Source of the DNA: Nymphaea colorata
Taxonomy: Eukaryota; Streptophyta; Magnoliopsida; Nymphaeales; Nymphaeaceae
Length of the DNA: 64,000 nt
Assembly: GCF_008831285.2 (NCBI RefSeq)
Contig: NC_045144.1
Location: 16,539,858-16,603,857, forward strand
Reading direction: 5' to 3'
In this document: piece by piece, positions 48,859 through 60,969 of the stretch
Position numbering within the stretch: position 1 is the first letter of the stretch
Layout: the number at the start of each line of letters is the position of its first letter
Made by a program: the position numbers and the translations under genes
The notes under the pieces: model-generated
Told to the model about the DNA's origin: nothing
The model's input: only the letters and a program-made list of their open reading frames with translations
Database searches by the model: none

Positions 48859-50200
48859 CATAAATATTAAATTTTTCAATGTAAAAGTAAAAGAATTTTA
48901 AAGGGCTGGTGTGGGCAGTTGTGGGCTACGCCACTGACAACAACTAAGGACTTTCCCATTTTTTTCAAAGTCTCCATCATAAAGGTGAATGAGTGGAGGT
49001 TGTCTTTTGTGGTTGGTCTCAATCCAACAATGCAGCTGGTGAGACGCCCAGGTCAGTGAAATGGCCGTCTCTCTACCGTAGTGGAAGACCAATGGTGGCT
49101 GCTTGCCGTCGTCACCATTCTCCTGAATTATATTCGCCCATGCAAATTGATAGGGTTGAACAACGGGGTGTAACACTTGCTTTTTTTTAGGTTGAAACCG
49201 AAACTACTGGGTCGGGTTGTTACACCGTAGAAAAATGGTGCCGTCTACCAAAACTTCATAAAAAATTGGAGGCGGGCTAGTCTTTGTTGGTGTCAAACGT
49301 CTACAGAATAGAAACACATAATCGACCGAACAGTAATGGGTTCTTCTTAATGTGTTGCGAACCAAAAAAAAAAAATCAAATTTCTGCAACATGATTTTTT
49401 TTATTTTTCTTTTCATTTTTTATCTTTGTCCCCTTCTTCCTTTGGTTTCTTTCATGGCCATTGGTGGTTCTATCCTTTTTTTCTTTCGTAGCGACTTTTA
49501 TCCAACAAACGTCTACAGATTTGAATTCACAAATAAAAGATTAATATAAAGATCAGACCGTATAATCAAACGCAGTTTTGACTAGAAAAACGTCCAGCAT
49601 AGTAAAAAACCTGCCAACTTATATGCAGGTTAAACCAAGAAAAGCAGATTTCTTGTTTTTTTACGCAAAAAATACATTTTTTGAAACTATAGATTTGGTA
49701 ATTATTCGATGTTCAATAGACCATTGAGAAAACCTTGTTAGGTGCCGCATTCCAGTTATTCAAAATAGGGTGGAGCTAGAAAATTTTTTCTATCAAGCAC
49801 AAAACCTATAGTAATAAATTTTTAACTGGACCTCAGTTTATTGTGATTCAACATGCAAATTCAATCCTATATAACTGGACCCAAGTTTATTGTGGTTCAA
49901 CATGACAATGCAAAGCTTTAAATTGGGTTCTGTGGGGTATACACCCAACAGAGCCGCCACTACCTATCTCCACCCTTGATTCAAAAGTTCATATCCACCA
50001 ATTAAACCAACTGATATGGATCACAAATCTACGGTCGAATACTAATAAAAAAATTGAAAATAAAATTGGTTGCGTACAGTGGAGTGCACAAAATATTTAT
50101 CCATATATAAATCAATATGGTTTGTTTATCTATTCAGTTATTTATAAGTAATGGTAAAGCAATTAACATGGTTGAGTGTTTTATTGTCCGATCCATCTGA
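48081..50200. other. Intergenic, no gene recognised
   Basis: AT-rich sequence with a (TA)n tract at 48829-48854, a Y-rich stretch at 48640-48740 and remnants of the GGGGCGGAGCCA family (cgtttcgcccctg near 48355). Open frames are short and low in complexity. Confidence 0.5.
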
Positions 50201-50534
50201 ATTGTGTATAGGGCTGCACAACGAATCGAGCTAATTCGGGCTCAACTCGAACTAGCTCGAGTATTCTTTATACGAGTCGAGCTCGAGCTTAAAGATAAAC
50301 TCCAGTATGTTAACAAATTCGAGTTGGTCAAACTCAACTCAACTCCAGCTCCCTTTTACCCTCATTATTACACCTACTTTCATCATTATGCTTTCACATC
50401 AATCAATCAACCTTTTCTTTTTTTCTCTCATTTTTCTCTCTCTTCGAGCTGACTAAACATGAGTCGAGCCAAGCTCAAGCTTGACTCGGCCGAGCTCAAG
50501 CTGGACTCGGCTCGTGTACAGTCCCAATTGTGTA
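50201..50534. mobile_element. hAT-like MITE (TAGGGCTGcAC family) with 8-bp target duplication
   Basis: The element at 50209-50526 (318 bp) has termini TAGGGCTGCACAACGA and TCGTGTACAGTCCCA, which are imperfect inverted repeats. It is flanked by ATTGTGTA at 50201-50208 and 50527-50534. The interior alternates gctcgag/ctcgagct words around a Y-rich core. The length and 8-bp duplication fit a non-autonomous hAT element. A relative starts at 63684. Confidence 0.8.
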
Positions 50535-50690
50535 TCCATCTTTATTTCTATCCTTTTTCCTTCTTTCTTATGAGTGTACCTCTGTGTGCAGCCCTCAACG
50601 GTGGGTGGAAAGCTGATCTTGCCAGCCAACTAAAGGTTGAAGTTTCCTTCCATTCTCTGAGAGGGTCAAGATTCTTGTATATCAATATGC

Positions 50691-51173
50691 AACCCACCTA
50701 GGGATGTCAATGGATCAGATTCGGATCAGATACATCTTCAACCATATCCGTTTTTTCATATATTCATATATTCGGATTTCGATTCGGATTTAAATTCGAA
50801 TAAAGCAAAGTCATATCCGAATCCGAAATCTGATTTTACAATCCGAATCCGACCCGAATCCGACCCGAATCCGATTTTTATATTTATATCCGAATCTGAA
50901 TCCGAATTTTGAACCGGATTTTGCCATTTTTCAAGTATTAGATAAAGGATATTTGTCTAAAACTGAATCCAATCCGAATCCGTATCTGAATCTGATCCGA
51001 TATTCATGTATATCCGAATTCGAATCCGAATCCGATCGAATGTCATTTATTAAATTTGAATCCGATCCGATTTCTTAATCGGATATTAAATTTTGATCCA
51101 TATCTGATTTTTTCGGATCGGATCGATCGAATATCCGATTCAAATCGAATATATTGACATCCCTAAACCCACC
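50691..51173. mobile_element. hAT-like MITE (TAGGGATGTCAA family) with 8-bp target duplication
   Basis: The element at 50699-51165 (467 bp) has termini TAGGGATGTCAA and TTGACATCCCTA, perfect over 12 bp. It is flanked by AACCCACC at 50691-50698 and 51166-51173. The interior is built of imperfect gaatccgaatccg and atcggatat words, so it folds on itself extensively. No transposase is encoded. Confidence 0.9.
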
Positions 51174-51847
51174 TCCTACCCTCCTCTTTTTTTTTTTTAC
51201 ACCATAAAAAAAATTTAAATGGTATGTTGTATCAACCCCTTAGGGACCACTATGATGACTGCACGAAGCAGCAAGGGACCATGTATTATTGGCTGGAAAT
51301 GACCTGAATGTCGTTGCAGCATAGGTCTGGTAATCCGATCGGCTCACAGCTTGTAATTGCAGTCCAAGCCCGGCCCAACACTTAATCAGAGCCCAAGCCC
51401 AGCCTGCCCTGTTCAGTTAAAATAAAAGATATATTTTTACATATAAATAATACATAAATATAATTAATCATAATATATATATATCATTATAATAATAAAA
51501 ATAATATTAATAAACATATTGAGCAGAATCGAGCTCGTCGAGCCAACCCGAACCAGCTCGATAAGTTATCGGGCCAGCCTGGTACGCTTTTTTCGGGCCC
51601 GATCATGTGGGGTACCTGACCGTTATCCAGCTCAATGCCCAGCGGCCAAATGAAAGACCCCCTCCCTTATATGGGAAAGTTTGTATCAATCAAAAAATGT
51701 TCCCATCAAATGATAGAAATGTCCTTCTAGTGAAACAATGAGAACACGATTTTGAATTGAATGAGTTTTGGCATTTATCTTGTTTGAGCTCCCTCCCACG
51801 GCAAAATTCTTGTTTGCCAGCCTTATAGCTTTTATTCCTCTTGACAT
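51174..51847. other. Intergenic with dispersed ggcccagcc repeat
   Basis: A copy of the GC-rich/AT-core dispersed family lies at 51300-51640. The open frames are shadows without domains. Confidence 0.5.
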
Positions 51848-52254
51848 CAGGGGCGGAACCAGGATTTTTTTTAGGGGCGGGTCGGCAGTTTGACTTCTGG
51901 ATCCGGGTAGGGCCAAACTAAATTCTAATATAAAAAATACATTATGTAATTAAAAATATTATTTTTTCAATGTAAAAAAAAAAATCATTGGCTGGGGTGG
52001 GACCATGGCCTAGATTTTGCTTCTGCAAGGGATATATGCAGTCGATGACTAGATACTCTATAAGACGACAGCCTATCTCTAATCTAGTAGACCCAACAAG
52101 TAAGCACTGCTACACTTGATGCGTTTACAGTTGACAGCTTAATGTTTGAGAAAATTACAGCTTGAGTTTATAAAATAATGCGGGAACAATAAAAACTGTT
52201 AAAATATATCTACAAAGCACTGTTTTACCTTTAATATAAACCTTGAATAGGGTT

Positions 52255-52292
52255 CGAAGAAGAAGAAGAAGAAGAAGACGAAGAAGGAGAAG
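52255..52292 (+). repeat. (GAA)n microsatellite
   Basis: About 35 bp of GAA triplets with a few interruptions, directly before the minisatellite. Confidence 0.85.
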
Positions 52293-52311
52293 CTCAAATT
52301 TTAAACTCATG

Positions 52312-52652
52312 GGCGGAGGGACATGCAAGTTCACATGGAACACTGGTTGTCTGGCTTCATCAGTATGGACTGGCAGGGGCGGAGGGACATACAAGTTTAC
52401 ATGGAACACTGGTTATCTGGCTTCATCAGTATGGACACTGGCAGGGGCGGAGGGACATGCAAGTTTACATGGAACACTGGTTGTCTGGCTTCATCAGTAT
52501 GGACACTGGCAGGGGCGGAGGGACATGCAAGTTTACATGGAACACTGGTTGTCTGGCTTCATCAGTATGGACACTGGCAGGGGGGAGGGACATGCAAGTT
52601 CACATGGAACACTGGTTGTCTGGCTTCATCAGTATGGACACTGGCAGGGGCA
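52312..52652 (+). repeat. 68-bp minisatellite, five units
   Basis: Units start at 52312, 52378, 52446, 52514 and about 52582, each beginning ggcggagggacatgcaag and ending cagtatggacactggcag. The first is 66 bp and the fifth has lost a base in its first word. Units are nearly identical, so expansion is recent. Because 68 is not a multiple of three, each unit is read in a different frame, yet none of the three plus frames meets a stop in the repeat. Confidence 0.9.
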
Positions 52653-52834
52653 GAGGGAGGGGAGCCCGCTTAGGCCATGGTACCACCCCGGCCAATGAAA
52701 AAAAAAATTACATTGAAAAAATAAAAAATTTTAATTGCACCATATATTTTTAGGATTTGAATTCAGTTGGCCCTACCCGGATTCAAGGTTGGACCGTCGG
52801 CCCGCCCCTGAAGAAAATCCTGGCTCCGCCCCTG

Positions 52835-54075
52835 TGCCATTTGACTAATGGAATGGTAGCATACCGTTCTATGAACCAGCCTCTAAAACTATGGTATGTT
52901 ACCGTTCATTAACCAATGACCAATATGAGACTGTACCATATTAATATGTTTCATAAATCTATTTCGGGACATAGTAGTGAAACATTATGTTAGTGTTCCT
53001 AATGTCAAACGCCCCTTTGAAGATGAAGACGTATTAGTGATGGGGATTTATTCCATTTGGCAACTTCTCAAGGTTGCCAAAATGACAACCTGATCCAGAC
53101 TTCTTTCAAGCCCCATAAGGTGACTTTAAGTTGTTGAAAAAATCGAGCTCAAGTATATATATCTTAACCCTCGATCAAGAAAGAGTTCGTTTTTACTTGG
53201 CAAAATGTTTCAAAGCAAAAAAAATTCCTAATTTTGCATTTCAAAAATGACATATAAACAAGTGTGCTAGTTTTTCTTAATACAACCAGTTTTGTTTTAC
53301 CAGATTTTCTAGCATTGTAAGAAAATGACCTAACCCAAAATTACTAATTTATATGATAATAAGAAAAGCAAAACTAATTTGAATATGGTTCAATATGTGT
53401 TTGATTTTGATGGGCATAATTAAAGTGGCGGCCAACTGAAATGCATGAAATCCCCTTTATTTTGAGGTTATTTCAGTATCCGAACTCAAGTTAAGTGATA
53501 ACCTATGTCACATAGGTACGGGTGCCGGTACGGTTATGGATCATTTTCAAAAAACTTGGGTGCGGGATCGGGACTACGGTCGTGTACGTATATATATATA
53601 TAAACAAGAAGAAATACTTAAAAAATAACACCATAGAACATAGAAAAGATAATAGATCAAGACTACAAAAGGTTAGGTGTGATCTTATATCATGAAATCA
53701 GAGTGAGTGAATGGTAACTCTTGTTATCCGGGGCCATCCAACTCATTTGTTAGGAATGTTTGATCCATCTTGATGGAGAGGAAAGCCATGAGAGTGACAT
53801 AATTTGAGATAATTAAAATGACTCATTATCTTTTTTCTTTATTTTTATTTTAACCGCCTATTGCGATGGATCAGTTGGCCTTCATGAGTGAGCTGGGTTA
53901 TTCAATTTTCCAAAAAGTCGTGAGTGTTAAATGATCAAATTTAATGTTTTTCTTAAAATAATCCCTTTTTCTACGTTCAGAAGGAAGGGAATTCTTCTGG
54001 GCCAACACTGTAAAAATGTAAGGGTTTTGTTATTTTTCAGAGTCGTGACATGATCATTTTGCTTTCTCAGATTTT
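52835..54075. other. Intergenic, no gene recognised
   Basis: AT-rich sequence with short TA tracts and no domain, RNA gene or complete repeat element. Confidence 0.5.
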
Positions 54076-54077
54076 GT

Positions 54078-54670
54078 ATAAGGACATGAATGGGTCGGAT
54101 CTAGGATTTACCAAGTCCGGCGTTATCTGGCCCAACTTAATTAAATTTAATATTTGACTCAGACACGGAGCTCTTATAAGCCCAAGTGTAATTAGCATGA
54201 AATCTCATATTTACATGAATCTGGATATGGATTTCAATAAAATCTCGGATTAAGTTCACATAGGAATTCATATTGAAACTACAGACAAAGTGCGATTGTC
54301 AGTCAAATAATTATTTTCTTCTGGAACTTCTGTTATCAATCTGGACGAGATTGTTTCACTTTTTTTCGGGTTATTGCGTAGGGGCATGAAGAGGAGGTTG
54401 GATCTAAGCTTTACCAATTCCAACTTAATCAATCGTATCTAACTCAACTAAATCCAAAATCGAACTCAGGCCCAGAGTTAATCATATTAAACAAATCCAA
54501 GCCTACTTAGCATGCAACCTCATGTTTATATGCATTTGGACCTGGATTTGGATTTCAATACAATTTCAGATTAGGTTCATACTCGAACTCGAATTTAGGT
54601 GCAGAACTACACACAAAATCTGAAGATGCTTATGAACCAAATAATTATTTTCTCTTATAAAACCAGACGC
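54078..54670. repeat. Diverged two-copy tandem repeat, about 300 bp
   Basis: The series ggatctagg/tttaccaa, ttagcatg, atttggatttcaata, aattattttct occurs at 54090-54325 and again at 54390-54655 in the same order. The copies are well diverged. No coding content. Confidence 0.65.
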
Positions 54671-54869
54671 ATATCTGGCCCCAAATCTGTCCTCTTTACA
54701 TCCTTGGGTAGTTCATCCTCTATTCTTACAGTTTGATCCCCACTTTTCTTCTTCTTCCAACTTGGGGACAAAGCTTGTCCATGAATTTCAACAATGTGGG
54801 TCCCATGTTGTTCTTGGAAGTCTAAACCATCTTAGATTCTATCCCATCTTTTAGTTCACACTGCTTTTG

Positions 54870-54872
<3 letters not shown>

Positions 54873-54941
<69 letters not shown>

Positions 54942-54946
54942 TATAT
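54873..54946. repeat. (TA)n-(CA)n compound microsatellite
   Basis: About 52 bp of TA followed by acacacacacacacacac and tatata. Adjacent to it, at 54947-55030, a 36-bp word (tgaaggtagtggtt.tgaa.aaagttggatcat) occurs twice, separated by another TA tract. Confidence 0.9.
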
Positions 54947-55030
54947 ACATGAAGGTAGTGGTTATGAAGAAAGTTGGATCATGTATATATATATATATGA
55001 AGGTAGTGGTTCTGAAAAAAGTTGGATCAT

Positions 55031-55557
55031 CACCAGCTTCTTCATAAATTGACAAACTCCAAATGTGAAAGGTTCACATCATGCTTTAATGGCATTTGGT
55101 GGCTTCATCCCTATTCACCACACATGGAAAGGGGGTAGATGGGGATCCTTCTAACCTCTTTATCCTTTGGACAAAGCTCAGCCTTTCCCTTAGAGGAATC
55201 AGAATCTTGGAGGTCACATATTCCTTTCCTACCAGTATGGGTTGCTTTCAGTCATGTGTCCCACTATCAGTGTCCTTCACATGAACCATATTGCAAGGAC
55301 TTGGTGCCCTAGAACATCCACGTTTGGCTGCCACTAGAAATACCAACTTCTCATTTTTTAAAGTTCTTGTCCCGTGTTCAAGATATATACCCATATTCTC
55401 CAACATTTTTCCTTCTTTATCCTGGATTCATGAGAACATCCCATAATGCTAAAAGAAGAAGAATATTTTGGGTAGAATTATATCCTGATTAATCTTTTAA
55501 GAACTTGAGATCTTGGGTTTGGGAGAAAAAGTGATTGCCACTTGGAAATGATAGAAG
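55031..55557. other. Intergenic, no gene recognised
   Basis: No domain or repeat structure is evident. The short open frame at 55096-55284 has no recognisable motif. Confidence 0.45.
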
Positions 55558-56046
55558 AAGTGGGAAAACTGAATTTGCAGGGAAAAAGATGTTGAGGGCA
55601 GCAGATATTGCTGCGTAGCATTAATTTTCCTTAATGCTGAGGAAGAAAACAGAAGGTTATATTGTTTCTTTCGATAATTGTAGACAGAAGGAACTAGTAA
55701 GTAAGGTTACCATTATTCTAGATTGGACACCTTCTTTTATTATCTTTTACTGTAAATTGATATTTAACTTTGTTATTTTAAGATGGATCTCAGATTTACT
55801 GAAATATGTCTGCCTTGCATGCCATGTAAAATCCTAGAGTATCTTTTTTTTTTGTAGATAAATTTTTCATACATCGGTCTAAAGGGTTGGTACTATGCAA
55901 AAAATGCACCTACTTTTCCCAGTATTAATAGAAGCGGATCCAATTTTTTCGGTAGTTAGTTGACAAGATCCATGGGTTTAGTTACTTTAAGTAAATGCCT
56001 GTTTAATAAAAAAAATTAACATTCTGTCCCATAAAAATGATATAAA

Positions 56047-56081
<35 letters not shown>

Positions 56082-57130
56082 CTTTTATTTACCTATCATG
56101 GATAAAAAAATTGCATTGTTAATTTAAATACTGTTCTAAAAATACGACTACTTGATTTAGATATAGTCAAGACGCATTAACATTTAAAATATTATTTATT
56201 TGAAAAATATTATTTTTTATGTATATCTTATTATAATCGGCTCGGGCATAATCTGAACTCATTTATAGTTTAAGTATTTTTGTGAGCTCGAACTCGCCTA
56301 GTGAGTTCAAATCGAGTTTTTTCAAGCGAATTTGAATCGAACCCAAGTTGGCTAGACTGGTTGTGGGCTGCGGCCTGGCCTGTCCGCAAGTTAGTTGGTT
56401 GGTAAAAGTAACATTTTATATAATGAGAAGAAAGCAGATCAAGCTTTTTCCCCAATGACAGCCAGAACTTTGTCTTTTTCTTATTATTGTCTTTCTTATT
56501 ATTGTCAAGAACTTTATTTGTGCTTTTAGAATTTTTTTCCCTTTTGCCACCTCTCATTTAATGCTGTAGGCGTATGACAAACCCAGAAAACAATGGATTT
56601 GACAAATACACGTCGGCCTCATACTGGCCCCAAAAAATAATTTAGAATTTTCACTAATTTTAAAATACAATTTTTATTACTATATTGAATAAACACTCAA
56701 CATCAACCTTTTGTTTTAGTTGTACAAGTAAATCCATGCTATGATAGAATCTGATCTTTCAGACATCAGAATATGTACTGGATTTGATTCAAGTTTTTAT
56801 AAATTGAAGTTGGTCGATCACTTCAGCACTATGAGTCCATTTATTCCATGCATGAATTGATAAGGGTCAGTCTAGGCCTCAGCTTGTCTATCCAAGTGAG
56901 CCAGAAGATTATCCCACTGCTCAAATAAAAACTGAAGTATAAGTGGCAAGATCGCCATGTACTTTAGGTTGCATGTGGGACTCACCCTTATAATAAAAAG
57001 AGCATAACCAGATTTTCAAATATGTCTTTCCTCCAAGCACACTTTTTTGAGCTACGCCCCTACAGTCTGATCATATCAGGAGCGGAGCCAAGGTAGGGTC
57101 TGCTTGGGCCCTGGCCCCACTTTAAATTTA

Positions 57131-57187
<57 letters not shown>

Positions 57188-57800
57188 TTATAAAACTTTA
57201 CTTGTTTTATATAAAAAAAATTTAAAAAAAATGATATTTCGGCCCTAGTGAAAATCTCTCATGAAAATTTTCTGGCGCCACCCCTACACCTTATCTTTCA
57301 AAAAAAAAAAAAACTACTTGGACATTATGTGATGATATTCAAGACATAAGGTGTATCCTATTGCCCAAGATTGTTATTCCTCCGTATCCAAATTTTCCCA
57401 TTGATTGTTAGGATGCAGTCACTGCTTACGTCGTCTACTGGGTATTTTGCAATTCGGCAAACCCGGCCTTATCATATAGATCCATTGGTTGATGTAGAAG
57501 GAAATTGGCAGCTGCCAATTATGAGATATATTGTGTTTTTTAATTCTTGGAGCACCTGTTCTTCATTCAAAAGACTCAAAATACCTCCAATTTGTATATT
57601 ATCTATGTCTTTGCATTGAGGACCACTCAATGGCCAATTAGAGATACCAAACTATTGTGGTCACCAAAATGAGAGAGAGCAAGGGAGAGGTAGCCAACAT
57701 TGGTAGGGAAAGTGGAGATAACTAAAAGTAAAGACTTAGGATCTAATGTTCAATTCTTGGGTAACTTCTCCCTATGAAAATGTTGCACAGTTGGTGCCCA
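55558..57800. repeat. Right-hand tandem array, block A
   Basis: It shares the order aaaactgaatttgc, cttaatgctgaggaagaaaacagaaggttat, aagcggatcca, gacaagatccat, cagccagaactttgtc, atggatttgacaaatacac, ggagccaaggtaggg, atatccaaat.ttccca and ctgccaattatgagatatattgtg with block B (58303-60330). (TA)n runs lie at 56056-56081 and 57132-57181. No gene is recognised; the 82-codon frame at 57371 is not kept with the same ends in B and C. Confidence 0.75.
57077..57290. repeat. GGAGCGGAGCCAAGG repeat, block A copy
   Basis: Left end caggagcggagccaaggtaggg with ggccctggcccc, then an AT-rich core containing a long TA run, then atttcggccctagt and ggcgccacccct. Homologous copies are at 59596-59787 and 60981-61173. 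It was carried along by the block duplications. Confidence 0.6.
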
Positions 57801-57876
57801 CTATAGTACTTGATTGGACTCACCTGGACAGTATTATTCTGCCATTAGAGATGACATGTGTCGAATATGTAATGTC

Positions 57877-58300
57877 ATTCTATTTAGGGATGTCAACGGA
57901 TCGGATTCGGATCGGATACATCTTCAACCATATCCGTTTTTTCGGATATTCATATATTCGGATTCGGATTCGAATTCGAACAAAGCAAAGTCATATCCGA
58001 ATCCGAATCCGAATCCGAAATCCGATTTTACAATCCGAATCTGAATTTTGAACCGAATTTTACCATTTTTCAAGTATTAGATAGAGGATATTTGTCTAAA
58101 ACTGAGTCCAATCTGAATCCGTATCCGTATCCGATCCGATATTCATGTATATCCGAATCCGATCGGATGTCATTTATTATATCTGAATCCGATCCGATTT
58201 CTTAATCGGATATTAAATTTTTATCCATATCCGTTTTTTTTGGATCGGATCGGTCGGATATCCGATTCAAATCGGATATATTGACATCCCTAATTCTATT
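57877..58300. mobile_element. hAT-like MITE (TAGGGATGTCAA family) with 8-bp target duplication
   Basis: The element at 57885-58292 (408 bp) has perfect 12-bp termini TAGGGATGTCAA and TTGACATCCCTA. It is flanked by ATTCTATT at 57877-57884 and 58293-58300. It sits at the junction of blocks A and B. Its sequence is close to 50699-51165 and 39202-39645, suggesting recent activity of one subfamily. Confidence 0.9.
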
Positions 58301-58302
58301 GT

Positions 58303-60960
58303 CGGAAAACTGAATTTGCCGGGGATGTTGAGGTCAACAGATATTGCTGTGCAGCATTAATTTTCCTTAATGCTGAGGAAGAAAACAGAAGGTTATATCG
58401 TTTCTTTTGATCATTGTGGATAGAAGGATAGTGTTAGTAAGGCTACCATACCTTTTACTGTAAATTGATATTTAACTTTGTTATTTTAAGATGGATCTCT
58501 GAATTAATGAAATGTCTTCCTTGCATAAAATCCTTGAGTATCTTCTCTTTTGTAGAGAAATTTTTCATACACCGGTCTAAAGGGTTGGTAATAAAACAAA
58601 AAATGCACCTACTTTTTCCAGTATTAATAGAAGCGGATCCATTTTTTTCGATAGGTAGTTGACAAGATCCATCGCTTTAGTTACTTTAAGTAGCTGTCAG
58701 TTTAAACAAAAAATTAACATGCCTCTTAAAAAGGATATAAATATATTTATGACTTTTATTTTCCTACCATGGATAAAAAGAATTGCATAGTTAATAATAT
58801 TATTCTAAAAATATGACAACTTAAATTTGTTATAGACAAGACGCATTAATGTTTAAAATATTATTTTATTTGAATATATATATATATATACCAACTTCTT
58901 GTGGGGCCATCCGCAAGTTAAGTAGTTGATAAAAGAAACATTTTATATAGCGAGCAGATCAAGCTTTTTGCCTATAGCAGCCAGAACTTTGTCATTTTCT
59001 TATTATTGTCAAGAACTTTATTTGTGTTTTCCCTTTTGCCACCTCTCAATTAATGCTGTAGGTGTTATCACAAACCCAGAAAAACAATGGATTTGACAAA
59101 TACACATCGGCCTCATACCGGCCTTAAAAAATAATTTACAATTTTCATTAATTTTTATTACCATATTGAATAAACACTTAACAACATCGACAGTATGAAG
59201 AAATACCGCACCTTTTGTTTTACTTGTACAAGTGAATCCATGCTATGCAGAATATGTACTGGATTTGAGTCAAGTTTTATACGTTGAAGTTGGCCAATCA
59301 CTTCAATACTCTGGGTCCATTTATTCCATGCATGAATGGATTGAGGGTCAGTCTAGGCCCCCACTTGTCTATCCAAGTGAGCAAGAAGATTATCTCACCG
59401 CTTAAATAAAAACAGAAGTCCCCTTCCTTCCCCTTACCTCAAATGTCTAGAGCATAAGCGGCGAGATCACCATGTACTTTAAGTTGCATGTGAGATCCGC
59501 ACTTATGATACAAAGAGCAAAATCATATTTTCAAATATGTTCGGCCTCGAAGCCCGTTTTGTTTGAGCTATGCCTCTCCGACAGTCTCACCTTATCAGGG
59601 GCGGAGCCAAGGTAGGGCTCGCTTGGGCCGTAGCTCCACCTCAAAAATTTAAAAAAAAAAGTATGTAAATTTTAGAAATTCTCTTGTTCTATATAAAAAT
59701 TAAAAAAAAAATGATATTTCGGCCCTAGTCAAAATTTAGAAACTTTTATTCGGCCCTTCTCATGAAAAATTTATGGTTTTACCCCGTACCTTATCTATCA
59801 AAAAGGAAAAAATGAAATAACTAGGACATTATATGATGATATTCAAGACAGAAGGCGCAGTCTATTGTCCAAGATTGTTATTCCTCCATATCCAAATCTT
59901 CCCACTTGTTAGGATGCAGTCACTGCTTACGTCGTCTGGCATTTTGCAATTCGGTAAACCCAACCTTATCATATAGATCCATTGGTTGATGTAGAAGAAA
60001 ATTGGCAGCTACCAATTATGAGATATATTGTGTTCTTCAATTCTAGGAGCACCTGTTCCTTATTCAAAAGACCCAAAATAACTCCAATTTGTATCTTATC
60101 TATATCTTTGCATTTAGGACCACTCAATGGCCAATTAGAGATACCAAACTATTGTGGTCACTAAAATGAAAGAGAGCAAGAGAGAGGTAGCCAACATTAG
60201 TAGGGAAAGTGGAGATAGCTAAAAGTAAAGGGTTAGGATCTAATAATCAATTCTTGGGTACTTTCCCCTATAAAAATGTTCCATAGTTGGTCTACACTAT
60301 AGTACTTGATTGAACTCGTCTGCACAATAATATTCTACCATTAAAGGTGTCGTCGATTATGTTCAGATGGATTAGAGGGTATTTGACAACAAAAACATAA
60401 ACACAACGTTCTATTAATTTGTCCAAAAGATTGAGATTGATTCATTATACACTAAAACTAGAACACTACGTTCCATGAATTCTGCTTAGTGTCTCGGACA
60501 GACCCTGAAACAAGTCTGGACGTTTAGTGTCTCGGACAGACCCTGAAACAAGTCAGGACGTTGCAAGTGTAAGGGTATGGCTGGCCTTGGGAGTTTCACG
60601 GCAGTTTCTCCTAAATAAACATAAAAAAAACTACAGACATAATTGATTATCTTTATTATGCTTAGTCTTTTAAATTCATTAATTGAAATATTTTTTGTTT
60701 TGAACTATACATTTTTATTATAAATAATCAGTTCCTCAATTTTTTAATCAAGTATCCAATCACTTGTTTATGTCCTTTTTTTTTTACTTTAATTCTTTTT
60801 TAAGGCTATCCTGTCAGATCGCTTTCCACGTCTGGTAATGTTTCATGTCCATTCTTTAGCATGTACTTTGTCCTTCCATCTTTCTGCTTCTTCTGTAAAC
60901 ATGCAGTATAATTTTAACATGACATGGATATGCAATATAATTTTAACATATATACGCCCC
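58303..60960. repeat. Right-hand tandem array, block B
   Basis: It aligns with block A from 58303 to about 60330, then continues with a part (gagggtatttgacaacaaaaa... to ...tgtaaacatgcagtataattttaac) that is shared with the end of block C. The arrangement implies a first duplication of A to B and a later one of the right half of B to C, at a spacing of about 1.38 kb. Confidence 0.75.
60486..60561. repeat. 38-bp tandem duplication
   Basis: The word ttagtgtctcggacagaccc followed by tgaaacaagtc.ggacgt occurs twice, at 60486 and 60524, with one difference. The matching place in block C (about 61850) has a single shortened version, so this duplication arose after the block split. Confidence 0.9.
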
Positions 60961-60969
60961 TCCATGTAG

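Larger units (their letters stand above)
51848..52834. mobile_element. Terminal-inverted-repeat element with GGGGCGGAGCCA ends
   Basis: The left end is CAGGGGCGGAACCAGGATTT and the right end is AAATCCTGGCTCCGCCCCTG, imperfect inverted repeats of about 20 bp spanning 987 bp. Related single ends occur at 8374, 57077, 59596 and 60981. Inside are a GAA microsatellite and the 68-bp minisatellite. No clear target duplication was found, so the outer limits are tentative. Confidence 0.5.

Noticed and set aside
52312-52652. CRISPR-like array
   Set aside because: The repeats are contiguous with no unique spacers, in a plant nuclear context; it is a minisatellite.
52243-52698. 151-codon protein gene
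   Set aside because: The frame is made of a GAA microsatellite and the 68-bp minisatellite, with no domain; three frames are equally open.
54822-55055. Open frames rich in Tyr-Ile repeats
   Set aside because: They are translations of the TA microsatellite.
57371-57619. 82-codon frame in block A, repeated in B and C
   Set aside because: The frame is not kept with the same limits in blocks B and C, has no recognised domain, and reads as ordinary repeat DNA.
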